Source: DASXTS01 sp036505275
GTDB lineage: Bacteria; Actinomycetota; Actinomycetes; Mycobacteriales; Pseudonocardiaceae
NCBI GenBank assembly: GCA_036505275.1
Contig: DASXTS010000011.1
Span: 1 to 24,151, forward strand
Length of the DNA: 24,151 nucleotides
Direction of reading: 5' to 3'
Part shown: positions 6,686-13,873 of the stretch, piece after piece
Position numbering within the stretch: position 1 is the first letter of the stretch
How the letters are laid out: every line of letters starts with the position of its first letter
The notes under the pieces: model-generated
Seen by the model: only the letters and a program-made list of their open reading frames with translations
Told to the model about the DNA's origin: nothing
Database searches by the model: none
Translations under genes and position numbers: made by a program

Positions 6686-9003
6686 ATGGTTCCTCCGCAA
6701 CCGGCACCGCGCCGGCGGAGCACGCCACGCAGCTGATCGGGTTCCGGCGGCACCTGCGGGCCGAGGTCGTGGCCGGTGAGGCCGCGTACCTCTTCTCGGA
6801 ACGCGGGGTCACCGTGCTGACCGGATCGTTCGTCGAGGCCCTCGCGCCGCTGCTGGACGGCACGAGGGACCTACCGACGGTGCTGCGCGACATGCCGGAC
6901 GGGTTGACTGCCGACGAGGTCGGCAACCTGATCAACCGGCTTATCGACGCCGGGCTGGTGCGCCCATGGTCGCGCGTGCCAGCCGGCGCCGACGAGGCCG
7001 ACGGGCAGGCCGAGGCCTACTGGGACACCACCGGCCTCAACCCCGCCACGGCCGTGACCGGCATCACCAGCGCCCGGCTGGAGCTGGTGACGGTCGGGCT
7101 CACCAGCGTGGCGACCACCGCCGCGTCGGCCGCGCTCGGTGCGGCCGGGCTTACCGTGACCGGCGCAGCGGACCAGGCTGCCGACCTGTCCGTCGTGCTG
7201 ACCAGGGACTACCTCACGCCCGAGCTGGCCGAGATCGACGCGGCCCACCGCGCAGCAGGCCGGCCGTGGCTACTGGCCAGGCCGGTCGGCGCGACCGTGT
7301 GGGTCGGACCGATCTTCCAGCCGGGGCACGGCTGCTGGCACTGCCTTGCGGTGCGGCTGCGGGCGCACCGGGAGGCCGAGGGTTACGTGCAGGCCGTGCT
7401 CGGCCGCAGCGGTCCGGTCGCGCGCACCACCGTCTCGGTGCCGCCGCTGACCGCAACGGCCATGCACGTCATTGCGCTGGAGGCGATCAAGTGGCTGGCC
7501 GGGCACCGCTACCACGGCCAGCACTGCGTCTGGACCTTCGACAGCTTCGACCTGCGCGGCCGGCACCACGAGCTGCGGGCCCGCCCGCAGTGTGCCGCGT
7601 GCGGGGATCCAACGTTGGTCCGGCAGCGGGCGACGCGGCCGGTGACGCTTCGACCGCGGCGCAAGGCCTGCTACGGCGGCGGCGGGCACCGCTCGCTGCC
7701 GCCGGAGCAGGTGCTGGAGGCCTACCGCCACCTGGTCAGCCCGGTCACCGGGGTGATCAAGGAGATCGGCCGGGACCGGCGGGGGCCGTCCTTCTTCAAT
7801 TGCTACCGCTCCGGGCCGAACCGGGCCGCCGGCGCCCGCAGCCTGCATACCCTGCGATCCAGGCTGCGGATGGCCAACGGCGGCAAGGGGATCACCCCGC
7901 TGCACGCCGAGGTCAGCGCGCTCTGCGAGGCGCTGGAGCGGCACAGCGCCACCTTCGACGGTGACGAGGAGCGGGTCCGGGGGAGCCTGCGCTCGCTTGG
8001 CGGGCGGGCCATCCACCCGAACGCCTGCCAGCTTTACGACGAGCGGCAGTACGTCAACCGGGAAGTGTGGAACGCCTCACACGCGCCGTTCCAGTACGTC
8101 TGCGCCCCGTTCAACGAGAACGCGGTGCTGGACTGGACGCCGGTGTGGTCGATTACCGAGCGGCGCCACCGGCTGCTGCCGACCGGCATGATGTACTTCG
8201 GCGCCCCGGTCCAGCCGGGCCCGCGCTACGTGCTGGCCGACTCCAACGGCAACGCAGCCGGCAGCAGCCTCGAGGACGCCGTGCTGCAAGGCCTGCTCGA
8301 GCTCGTCGAGCGGGACGCGGTCGCGCTGTGGTGGTACAACCGCACCCGCGCGCCGGAGGTGGACTTGCACGCCTTCGGCGACCCGTGGCTGAACGAACTG
8401 CGCCAGGTGTACGCCGAGCTGGGCCGGGACGTGTGGGTTCTCGATGTCACCTCGGACCTGCGCATCCCGACCATGGTGGCGCTGTCCAGGCGGCTGAACA
8501 GCCGCTACGAGGGGATCGTGTTCGGTTTCGGCGCGCACCCAGACCCGCAGGTGGCGCTGCGCCGCGCGTTGACCGAAATGAACCAGCTGATGCCCGCGGT
8601 CATCGACGCCGGTGCCGACGGGGGCGTCACCGGCCTCGACGGCGACCCGGACGCGGCGCACTGGTTGCAGCATGCGACCGTGGCCAACCAGCCGTACCTG
8701 GCGCCGGACCCGGACCTGTGGCCGCGGCGCCCGGCCGACTTCGAGTATCAGCCCCGCACCGACCTCGCCGACGAGGTCCGGACCATCCAGGCCACGTTGG
8801 AGACGCTCGGCATGCAGTTGCTCGTGCTCGACCAGACCCGTCCGGACATCGGCCTGCCGGTGGTCAAGGTGATCGTGCCGGGGCTGCGGCAGTTCTGGGC
8901 CCGGTTCGGGCCGGGACGGCTCTACGACGTGCCGGTGCAGCTCGGCCGATTGGCCCGGCCAAAACGGTACGAAGACCTCAATCCGATCCCGCTGTTCGTC
9001 TGA
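6682..9003 (+). CDS. Fused RRE / E1-like / YcaO azoline cyclodehydratase
   Basis: Likely binds the leader peptide and uses ATP to cyclise Cys/Ser/Thr side chains onto the backbone, giving azolines. The 773-residue protein has an N-terminal RRE (about 20-95), an E1/ThiF-like docking domain (about 95-310) with four zinc cysteines in GHGCWHC and CAACG, and a C-terminal YcaO domain (about 340-773). YcaO ATP/Mg residues are visible in HAEVSALCEALERHS and LEDAVLQGLLELVERDAVA. The C-terminus LNPIPLFV resembles, but does not fully keep, the PxPxP tail of TOMM YcaO proteins. I chose GTG 6682 because it overlaps the precursor stop (GTGA) and follows GGAG by 8 nt; GTG 6673 in the same frame is possible. 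Fused C-D proteins of this kind are known for azole peptides. Confidence 0.93.
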   Translation: MNGSSATGTAPAEHATQLIGFRRHLRAEVVAGEAAYLFSERGVTVLTGSFVEALAPLLDGTRDLPTVLRDMPDGLTADEVGNLINRLIDAGLVRPWSRVPAGADEADGQAEAYWDTTGLNPATAVTGITSARLELVTVGLTSVATTAASAALGAAGLTVTGAADQAADLSVVLTRDYLTPELAEIDAAHRAAGRPWLLARPVGATVWVGPIFQPGHGCWHCLAVRLRAHREAEGYVQAVLGRSGPVARTTVSVPPLTATAMHVIALEAIKWLAGHRYHGQHCVWTFDSFDLRGRHHELRARPQCAACGDPTLVRQRATRPVTLRPRRKACYGGGGHRSLPPEQVLEAYRHLVSPVTGVIKEIGRDRRGPSFFNCYRSGPNRAAGARSLHTLRSRLRMANGGKGITPLHAEVSALCEALERHSATFDGDEERVRGSLRSLGGRAIHPNACQLYDERQYVNREVWNASHAPFQYVCAPFNENAVLDWTPVWSITERRHRLLPTGMMYFGAPVQPGPRYVLADSNGNAAGSSLEDAVLQGLLELVERDAVALWWYNRTRAPEVDLHAFGDPWLNELRQVYAELGRDVWVLDVTSDLRIPTMVALSRRLNSRYEGIVFGFGAHPDPQVALRRALTEMNQLMPAVIDAGADGGVTGLDGDPDAAHWLQHATVANQPYLAPDPDLWPRRPADFEYQPRTDLADEVRTIQATLETLGMQLLVLDQTRPDIGLPVVKVIVPGLRQFWARFGPGRLYDVPVQLGRLARPKRYEDLNPIPLFV

Positions 9004-9044
9004 CGGTGGCCGCCATGATCACTTGCACTGGCCGAGGAGCGTCG

Positions 9045-10532
9045 TTGCGCCTGCAACCCGCCGACCGCGTTCCGGCACGCAGGCGGCTGCTTTCGCTGAG
9101 CGAGGATGCGCTCGTCGAGACGGGACCGGGCGGTGACCACCTCGTGGTGGTCAGCCAGTGGGGCGAGATCAGGGTGGACGAGACCAGCGCGCCGGTGCGG
9201 GAGTCTCTGCAGCGGATGAGCCTCGGCCCGGTGTCGGTGGAGAACCTGCCCATCGTCGGCGAGAGCTTCCTGCGGTGGAAGACGGGTTCACGGGACGAGT
9301 GCTGCGAACCGTGGTACCGACTGCGCCGGGTGCTGGAGCAGCTTGGCAGCTGCGTGGTGCAGTCGCTCGGCGTCGACGACGAGGCCGGGCCGGTGCTCTC
9401 CGTCGCGCCGGTGTCCCCGCGGGCCGGTTTCTGGCTGCCCCAGGCGATCGCCCCGGACCAGCCGATCCGGCTGTCCACGTTCGCCGCGGTGCGATCCGGC
9501 GGCGGGCAACTTCTGATGGAGTCACCGGTGGCCAAGTACGAGGTGGTGCTGCACCGGCCGGTGGCGGCCTGGGTGACCGGCTCGTTGGGCGGCCCGACCA
9601 CCGCGGCCGACCTGGCCGCCCAGCTCGGCATCCCCGGGCCGGTGCTCGCCGACATCCTGGCCTACCTGGTGGCCAGCGGCATGGTGCTGACCGGCGAGCC
9701 GGACGCGCCGGCGCGCTTCGCCGAGGACGGCAACCCCGCACTCATCCCCTGGTCGCACCACGACCTGGCCCTGCATGCCAGAAGCCGGATGGGCCGGCAG
9801 GGCGGGCAGGCCGGCGCCGTGTTTCCTTACGTCGACCAGCTGCCGGCCGCCCCGGTGAGCAAGCCGCGGCCATCCGGCCCGCGGTTCCCGCTGCACCGGC
9901 CGGAGCTGGCCAAGGTCGCCGCCGCCGATCCCCCACTGACCGAGGCCATCGAGGACCGCAGGTGCTACCGGGATTGCGCGGCGGATCCGGTCACCGCCGA
10001 GCAGCTCGGCGAACTGCTGTTCCGGGTGGCCCGAATCCGCTGGACCAAGCTGGTCGCGTCGGCCGTCGGGCCGCGATACATGATCTCGGACCGGCCGTAC
10101 CCCAGCACGTCCGACCTGTACGAACTGGAACTGTATGTGACCCTTGACCGGTGCGCCGGATTGCCACGGGGGAGCTACCATTACGACCCTGGCGAACACG
10201 CGCTCACCCTGGTCGACGATTCGGAGCCGACGATCTCCGAGATCCTCGACGCCGCCAAGGTGGCGGCCGGCAGCACGAACCGGCCGGCCGTGCTGATAAC
10301 GATGACCAGCCGGATAGCCAGGGTCTCCTGGATGTACAGCGGAATCGCGTATTCGGCGACCCTGCGTCACGTCGGCATGCTTCAACAGACGCTCTACCTG
10401 GTGGCAACCGCCATGGGCCTGGCGTCGTGCGCCCTCACAGTGGGCGACGCCACGACGGCCGACGAGGCTCTCCGACTCGACTGGCCGACCGAGGTCAGCG
10501 TCGGAGAGTTCATCATCGGTGTCAGGCCGTGA
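9045..10532 (+). CDS. SagB-type FMN-dependent azoline dehydrogenase
   Basis: Likely oxidises azolines to azoles using FMN. The 495-residue protein has an N-terminal region of about 260 residues, as in long SagB/ThcOx-type proteins, followed by a nitroreductase-fold domain. Motifs include AIEDRRCYRDC, the FMN-site stretch DRPYPSTSDLYELELYV (canonical members have a PSGG-like version), GLPRGSYHYDPGEHAL and the C-terminal GEFIIGVRP. I chose TTG 9045 because GAGGAG lies 5 nt upstream and the product starts LRLQPADRV like relatives. An in-frame ATG at 9015 has only a weak site and would add 10 residues. It begins 41 nt after the YcaO gene and is probably in one transcript with it. With the cyclodehydratase it completes the minimal azole-forming pair. 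Confidence 0.9.
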   Translation: MRLQPADRVPARRRLLSLSEDALVETGPGGDHLVVVSQWGEIRVDETSAPVRESLQRMSLGPVSVENLPIVGESFLRWKTGSRDECCEPWYRLRRVLEQLGSCVVQSLGVDDEAGPVLSVAPVSPRAGFWLPQAIAPDQPIRLSTFAAVRSGGGQLLMESPVAKYEVVLHRPVAAWVTGSLGGPTTAADLAAQLGIPGPVLADILAYLVASGMVLTGEPDAPARFAEDGNPALIPWSHHDLALHARSRMGRQGGQAGAVFPYVDQLPAAPVSKPRPSGPRFPLHRPELAKVAAADPPLTEAIEDRRCYRDCAADPVTAEQLGELLFRVARIRWTKLVASAVGPRYMISDRPYPSTSDLYELELYVTLDRCAGLPRGSYHYDPGEHALTLVDDSEPTISEILDAAKVAAGSTNRPAVLITMTSRIARVSWMYSGIAYSATLRHVGMLQQTLYLVATAMGLASCALTVGDATTADEALRLDWPTEVSVGEFIIGVRP

Positions 10533-10557
10533 CCGGCTCGTTCGGCCATGACCTAGT

Positions 10558-10563
10558 TACAAT
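10558..10563 (+). promoter_or_regulatory. Possible -10 element before the sensor kinase
   Basis: TACAAT lies in the 68-bp gap between the dehydrogenase and the sensor kinase and resembles a -10 hexamer. I see no good -35 at the usual distance, so a separate kinase promoter is only tentative. Confidence 0.25.
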
Positions 10564-10600
10564 GCGACGCGACCGTAGCGGTGCGGTTAGGGGACGACTC

Positions 10601-11839
10601 ATGGGCTCAGTGCCTGCGCCTGCCCGGCTTCGGGTCAATGGTATGAACGCGGATCCCGAGAGGGCCACGACGACCGAACGGGTGCGCCGATGGATGGCCC
10701 CACAGCTGGCCCCGCGACTGGCTAAGGGCATCCTGATCGCCGTCCTCAGCAGCTTCTACCTCATCGCGTTCCTGAAAATCCGGTTCGCCGCGCAGGATCT
10801 GGCGCCGCTGCTGCTCAGCGCGGCCTACATGATCCCGATGCTGGCCCTGCAGCTGTTCTACTTCAGCCGCCCGGTGCCCATGTCCCGCTCGCCGATGGCC
10901 TACCTGGCCCTGCTGGTGCAGGCCGCACTGGTCTACCTGCCACTCCTTCAGTTCCGCCAGGCGTGGGTCGGCATGCCGGGCTTCCTGGCCGGCAGCGTGC
11001 TGCTGGTGCTGCCGGCCCTGCTGGCCTGGGTGGTGTTCGGCCTCATCGCGGTCAGCGTGGCGGCCGCCCAGTGGGTCTTCACCGGCACCCTGAACGACAT
11101 TGCCTACGTCGCGGTCTCCACCGTGATCACCGGCCTGGTCGTGTACGGCCTGACCAGGCTGGCCAACCTGGTCACCGAGCTGCACGCGGCGCAGAACGAA
11201 CTGGCCCAGATGGCCGTCGCCCAGGAGCGCCTGCGGTTCGCCCGCGACCTGCACGACCTGCTCGGCTACAGCCTCTCCGCAATCACGCTGAAGAGCGAGC
11301 TCACGCACCGCCTGATGACCAAGGACCAGGCGCGGGCCCAGGAGGAGCTGTCCGAGGTGCTGGACATCTCCCGGCAGGCGCTCGCCGACGTGCGCTCGGT
11401 GGCCAGGGGCTACCGCGAGCTATCGCTGGACAACGAGGCGGAGGCGGCCAGGTCCGTGCTGCTCGCCGCCGAGGTCGACGTGCACATGGACCTCGACTAC
11501 GGCGAGCTGCCCACCAGGGTCCGCACCGTGCTGGCCACCGTGCTGCGCGAGGGCATCACGAACGTGCTGCGGCACAGCAAGGCGGAGCAGTGCGAGATCA
11601 CCGTGCGGCAGGCCAACGGCGAGGTCTGGATCGACATCATCAACGACGGGGTGTCGCAGGCCACCGCCCAGCGCGCGCCGCGGGGGGGCAGCGGGATCGC
11701 CAACCTCTCCGCCAGGGTGGCCGCGCTGGACGGCACGCTCAGCGCCGGCATTGACGCGGACGGCCGGTTCCGGCTGCACGCCTCGGCGCCGGTGCCGCGG
11801 CCGCGCTCCCGGCGGGCCACCGCCGCCAAACACGGCTAG
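10601..11839 (+). CDS. DesK/NarL-type membrane sensor histidine kinase
   Basis: A two-component sensor. The 412-residue protein has about five or six membrane segments between residues 42 and 185, a short coiled linker (VTELHAAQNELAQMAVAQ), a HisKA_3 domain with phospho-accepting His218 in RFARDLHDLLGYSLSA, and an HATPase domain with an N-box (REGITNVLRHS, about 317-327) and a G-box (GSGIANL, about 363-369). There is no large extracytoplasmic sensor domain, so the signal may be in the membrane, as in DesK. ATG 10601 follows AGGGGA by 7 nt; ATGs at 10562 and 10643 are in frame but less well placed. It follows the dehydrogenase by 68 nt on the same strand. The likely partner is the convergent regulator at 11985-12590. 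Sensing the peptide product or membrane stress is an inference. Confidence 0.9.
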   Translation: MGSVPAPARLRVNGMNADPERATTTERVRRWMAPQLAPRLAKGILIAVLSSFYLIAFLKIRFAAQDLAPLLLSAAYMIPMLALQLFYFSRPVPMSRSPMAYLALLVQAALVYLPLLQFRQAWVGMPGFLAGSVLLVLPALLAWVVFGLIAVSVAAAQWVFTGTLNDIAYVAVSTVITGLVVYGLTRLANLVTELHAAQNELAQMAVAQERLRFARDLHDLLGYSLSAITLKSELTHRLMTKDQARAQEELSEVLDISRQALADVRSVARGYRELSLDNEAEAARSVLLAAEVDVHMDLDYGELPTRVRTVLATVLREGITNVLRHSKAEQCEITVRQANGEVWIDIINDGVSQATAQRAPRGGSGIANLSARVAALDGTLSAGIDADGRFRLHASAPVPRPRSRRATAAKHG

Positions 11840-11857
11840 CTAGGTGTGACTCCAAGT

Positions 11858-11871
11858 ACCGCCATTGCGGT
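11858..11871 (+). terminator. Weak hairpin after the sensor kinase
   Basis: ACCGC (11858-11862) and GCGGT (11867-11871) pair around the loop CATT, followed by gttgttgggccttt. The stem is only 5 bp, so terminator function is uncertain. Confidence 0.3.
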
Positions 11872-11914
11872 GTTGTTGGGCCTTTAACCGCAGCCATTCG
11901 CCGCGGCCAGACGC

Positions 11915-11996
11915 CGTTCGCCGTCAGACCAAGCTGTCGCCGTTAGACCCAGCCGTCGCCGTCAGACCCAGCCAGGCGTCGCCGTCAGACCCAGCC
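11915..11996. repeat. 19-bp tandem repeats overlapping the end of the response regulator gene
   Basis: Four copies of a unit like GTCGCCGTCAGACCCAGCC lie at 11915-11934 (diverged), 11936-11954 (one change), 11955-11973 and 11978-11996. The last two are identical and separated by AGGC. The right-most copy contains the final codons and stop of the regulator (Gly-Trp-Val-stop on the minus strand). The array is therefore a multiplied copy of the gene's 3' end. Confidence 0.85.
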
Positions 11997-12590
11997 GGCG
12001 TTGCGGGCCAGCCGGATGGCGTCGACCCGGTTGCGGGCGTTGAGCTTGGTCACGATGGTGGTCAGGTAGTTGCGCACCGTCCCGGCCGAGAGGAACAGCC
12101 GGGCGGCGATCTCCACCGCATCCGCGCCGTCCGCCGCAAGCCGCAGCACCTCGATCTCCCGAGAGGTGAGCGGGCATTCGCCGCTGTCCCAGGCGGCCAG
12201 CGCGAGCTGGCTGTCGACCATCCGCCGGCCCTTGGCCACCCCGCGGATCGCGTCGGCCAGCTCGGCCGCCGGGGCGTCCTTGAGAATGAACCCGCCGACC
12301 CGGGCCGACAGCGCCCTGCGCAGCGTGCCCGGCCGGCCGAGGCTGGTCAGGATCAGCGTGCGGCACTCCGGCTGCTTCTCGTGCAGTTGGCTGGCCGCGG
12401 TCAGGCCGTCGATGCCTGGCAGGTCGATATCGATCACCGCGACATCCGGGCGGTGCCGCTGGGCGGCCGGGACGATCTCGTTCCCGGATGCCACCTGGGC
12501 AACCACCTCGATGTCCGGCTCAAGATCAAGCAGAGCGACCAGGGCACCGCGGACCATGTGCATGTCCTCGGCCAGCAGGACTTTGATCAA
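11985..12590 (-). CDS. NarL/DesR-family response regulator
   Basis: A DNA-binding response regulator of 201 residues. The receiver domain (about 2-120) has VLLAEDMHMVRG, a phospho-accepting Asp54 in VIDIDLPGIDG, Thr82-Ser83 and Lys104 in FILKDAPAAE. A LuxR-type helix-turn-helix (about 138-198) follows: PLTSREIEVLRLAADG, then TVRNYLTTIVTKLNARNR. I chose TTG 12590 because the product then starts LIKVLLAED like the family and GGAGG lies 9 nt upstream; ATG 12644 adds 18 residues of low-complexity sequence. It is convergent with the DesK-like kinase, the most likely partner. The 12591-12823 gap to the next gene holds the TetR operator candidate. Confidence 0.92.
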   Translation of the reverse strand: MIKVLLAEDMHMVRGALVALLDLEPDIEVVAQVASGNEIVPAAQRHRPDVAVIDIDLPGIDGLTAASQLHEKQPECRTLILTSLGRPGTLRRALSARVGGFILKDAPAAELADAIRGVAKGRRMVDSQLALAAWDSGECPLTSREIEVLRLAADGADAVEIAARLFLSAGTVRNYLTTIVTKLNARNRVDAIRLARNAGWV

Positions 12591-12744
12591 CCTCTGTGCC
12601 CTCCGCCGCGCGCGCCCCCAGCCTCCGCCTTCCAGTTGTATCACTCTCCGGTACCGGCCGAATACCCCAACTGGGTGCCGAATCCCCGGTTTGCGCTATC
12701 CGCCGCGTGACACGGTCCCATCGCGGTGCCGGTACTGGACCAGC

Positions 12745-12769
12745 TTTCTGGAGAAACTTCCTCCGGAAA
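12745..12769. promoter_or_regulatory. Candidate TetR operator upstream of 12824
   Basis: TTTCTGGAG (12745-12753) and CTCCGGAAA (12761-12769) form an inverted repeat with one mismatch around 7 nt. It lies 55 nt upstream of the TetR start. Size and position suit autoregulation by a TetR dimer. Confidence 0.45.
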
Positions 12770-12823
12770 ATCTGATAAGGTCTCGGGTGACGGCACGCCG
12801 AGCAGGAAGGGCGCTGCAACGCG

Positions 12824-13489
12824 ATGACCGGGACGGTCCGGACCGGCGGGCCCCGCCCACTGCGGGCCGACGCCAGGCAGAACCGCGACCGCATCCTGGC
12901 CGCCGCCCGCGACGTGTTCGTCGAGCTCGGCCCGGCCGCGCCATTGGAGGAGATCTCCCGGCGAGCCGGCACCGGCATCGCAACGCTGTACCGCCGCTTC
13001 CCCGATCGGCAGGCGCTGATGCGCGCCGTGGTGCTGGACGCCCTGGCGGGCAGCGCCGACGCGGCCCGTCGGGCCGCCGCCGACGAAGCGGACCCGTTCG
13101 CCGCTCTCGCCGCGTACATGCACGGGGTGCTGGACATCCGCACCGCGGCGGTGATCCCGGCGCTGCTGGAGGCGATCCCGTTGGACGACTGGGAGGTCCG
13201 GGCCGTCCGCGAGGAGAGCAGTCGGCTGGTCCAGGCGCTGGTCGACAACGCGCACCGGGCCGGCACGCTGCGCGCCGACGTGACGTTCGGCGACATCGGC
13301 ATGCTGGTCGTGCGGCTGTCCCGGCCGCTGCCCGGCAGGGTCACCCGTGACCTGGACAACCGCCTCGCCCATCGGCACCTGGACCTGCTGATCAACGGTC
13401 TGCGTGCCATCCCGGATCCGGCCGCCGTGATCGGCGGGCCCGGCCTGACGCTGGCGGACCTGCAGGCCTTGCGACCCGACCACGGCTGA
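12824..13489 (+). CDS. TetR-family transcriptional regulator (paired with a broken cupin gene)
   Basis: A 221-residue TetR repressor. The N-terminal helix-turn-helix is clear (about 20-65: RDRILAAARDVFVELG, EEISRRAGTGIATLYRRFPD, RQALMRAVV). The rest is a helical ligand and dimer domain. The ATG at 12824 has a GGAAGGG-like site about 11 nt upstream. A cupin remnant starts 17 nt after its stop with its own GAGGAG site, so the two were probably an operon. The inverted repeat at 12745-12769 is a candidate operator. The inducer is unknown. Confidence 0.9.
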   Translation: MTGTVRTGGPRPLRADARQNRDRILAAARDVFVELGPAAPLEEISRRAGTGIATLYRRFPDRQALMRAVVLDALAGSADAARRAAADEADPFAALAAYMHGVLDIRTAAVIPALLEAIPLDDWEVRAVREESSRLVQALVDNAHRAGTLRADVTFGDIGMLVVRLSRPLPGRVTRDLDNRLAHRHLDLLINGLRAIPDPAAVIGGPGLTLADLQALRPDHG

Positions 13490-13505
13490 GCTGAGGAGCT
13501 GAACC

Positions 13506-13769
13506 GTGTCGTACCCAACTACCTGAACTCCTACCCCGAACCGCGGTACCTGGGTGACACCGGCGAGGTCAGTGGTGTTCCGGCCGACCGGCGGTGAGCC
13601 TGACCTCGGCATGGGGTCCGGCGGTACGAGAGTGACCTATCTGGCCACCGGCGCGTCGACCGCCGGCGAGTTCGGTCTGTACCGATGGGACATGGCCGGG
13701 CCACCGAGCGGGCCTGATCCGCACTTCCACCGGACGATCTCCGAGTCGTTCTTCATCCTGTCCGGCGGC
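13506..13769 (+). pseudogene. Cupin-domain protein, frameshifted and 3'-truncated
   Basis: The remains of a small cupin protein. GAGGAG is followed by GTG 13506 reading VSYPTT and then a TGA at 13524. Homology-like reading continues in another frame from 13523 (LNSYPEPRYLGDTGEVSG) and returns to the first frame near 13572 (VFRPTGGEPDL, then FGLYRWDMAGPPSGPDPHFH and ISESFFILSG). The metal-binding cupin motif PHFH is present. The second half of the cupin barrel is missing: the frame runs straight into 22-bp tandem repeats. The first frame change is what a 4-bp loss (CTAC) between ACTACC and CTGAAC would give. I judged the expected sequence from remembered homologues, so the exact lesions need alignment. 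A sequencing error could explain one shift, but not the truncation. Confidence 0.75.
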
Positions 13770-13770
13770 G

Positions 13771-13834
13771 GCGCGTGTTCGCCGGTTCGGTCGCGCGTGT
13801 TCGCCGGTTCGGTCGCGCGTGTTCGCCGGTTCGG
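13771..13834. repeat. 22-bp tandem repeat, three copies
   Basis: Three head-to-tail copies (13771-13792, 13793-13814, 13815-13834) have the core GTGTTCGCCGGTTCGG; the third is slightly shortened. They lie where the cupin gene breaks off and 40 bp before the 3' end of the convergent desulfurase-like gene. Confidence 0.9.
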
Positions 13835-13873
13835 GCGCCGTCGACGCCAACATGGAGTGCCGAACCGCCCAAC

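Noticed and set aside
9015..9044. ATG 9015 as start of the SagB-type protein
   Set aside because: Only a weak ribosome binding site; TTG 9045 has GAGGAG at 5 nt. It is not excluded.
12591..12644. Upstream ATG 12644 for the response regulator
   Set aside because: It adds 18 low-complexity residues before the conserved start; TTG 12590 has a GGAGG site.
13771..13834. CRISPR-like array
   Set aside because: The 22-bp units are contiguous with no spacers and no cas genes are nearby; it is a simple tandem repeat.
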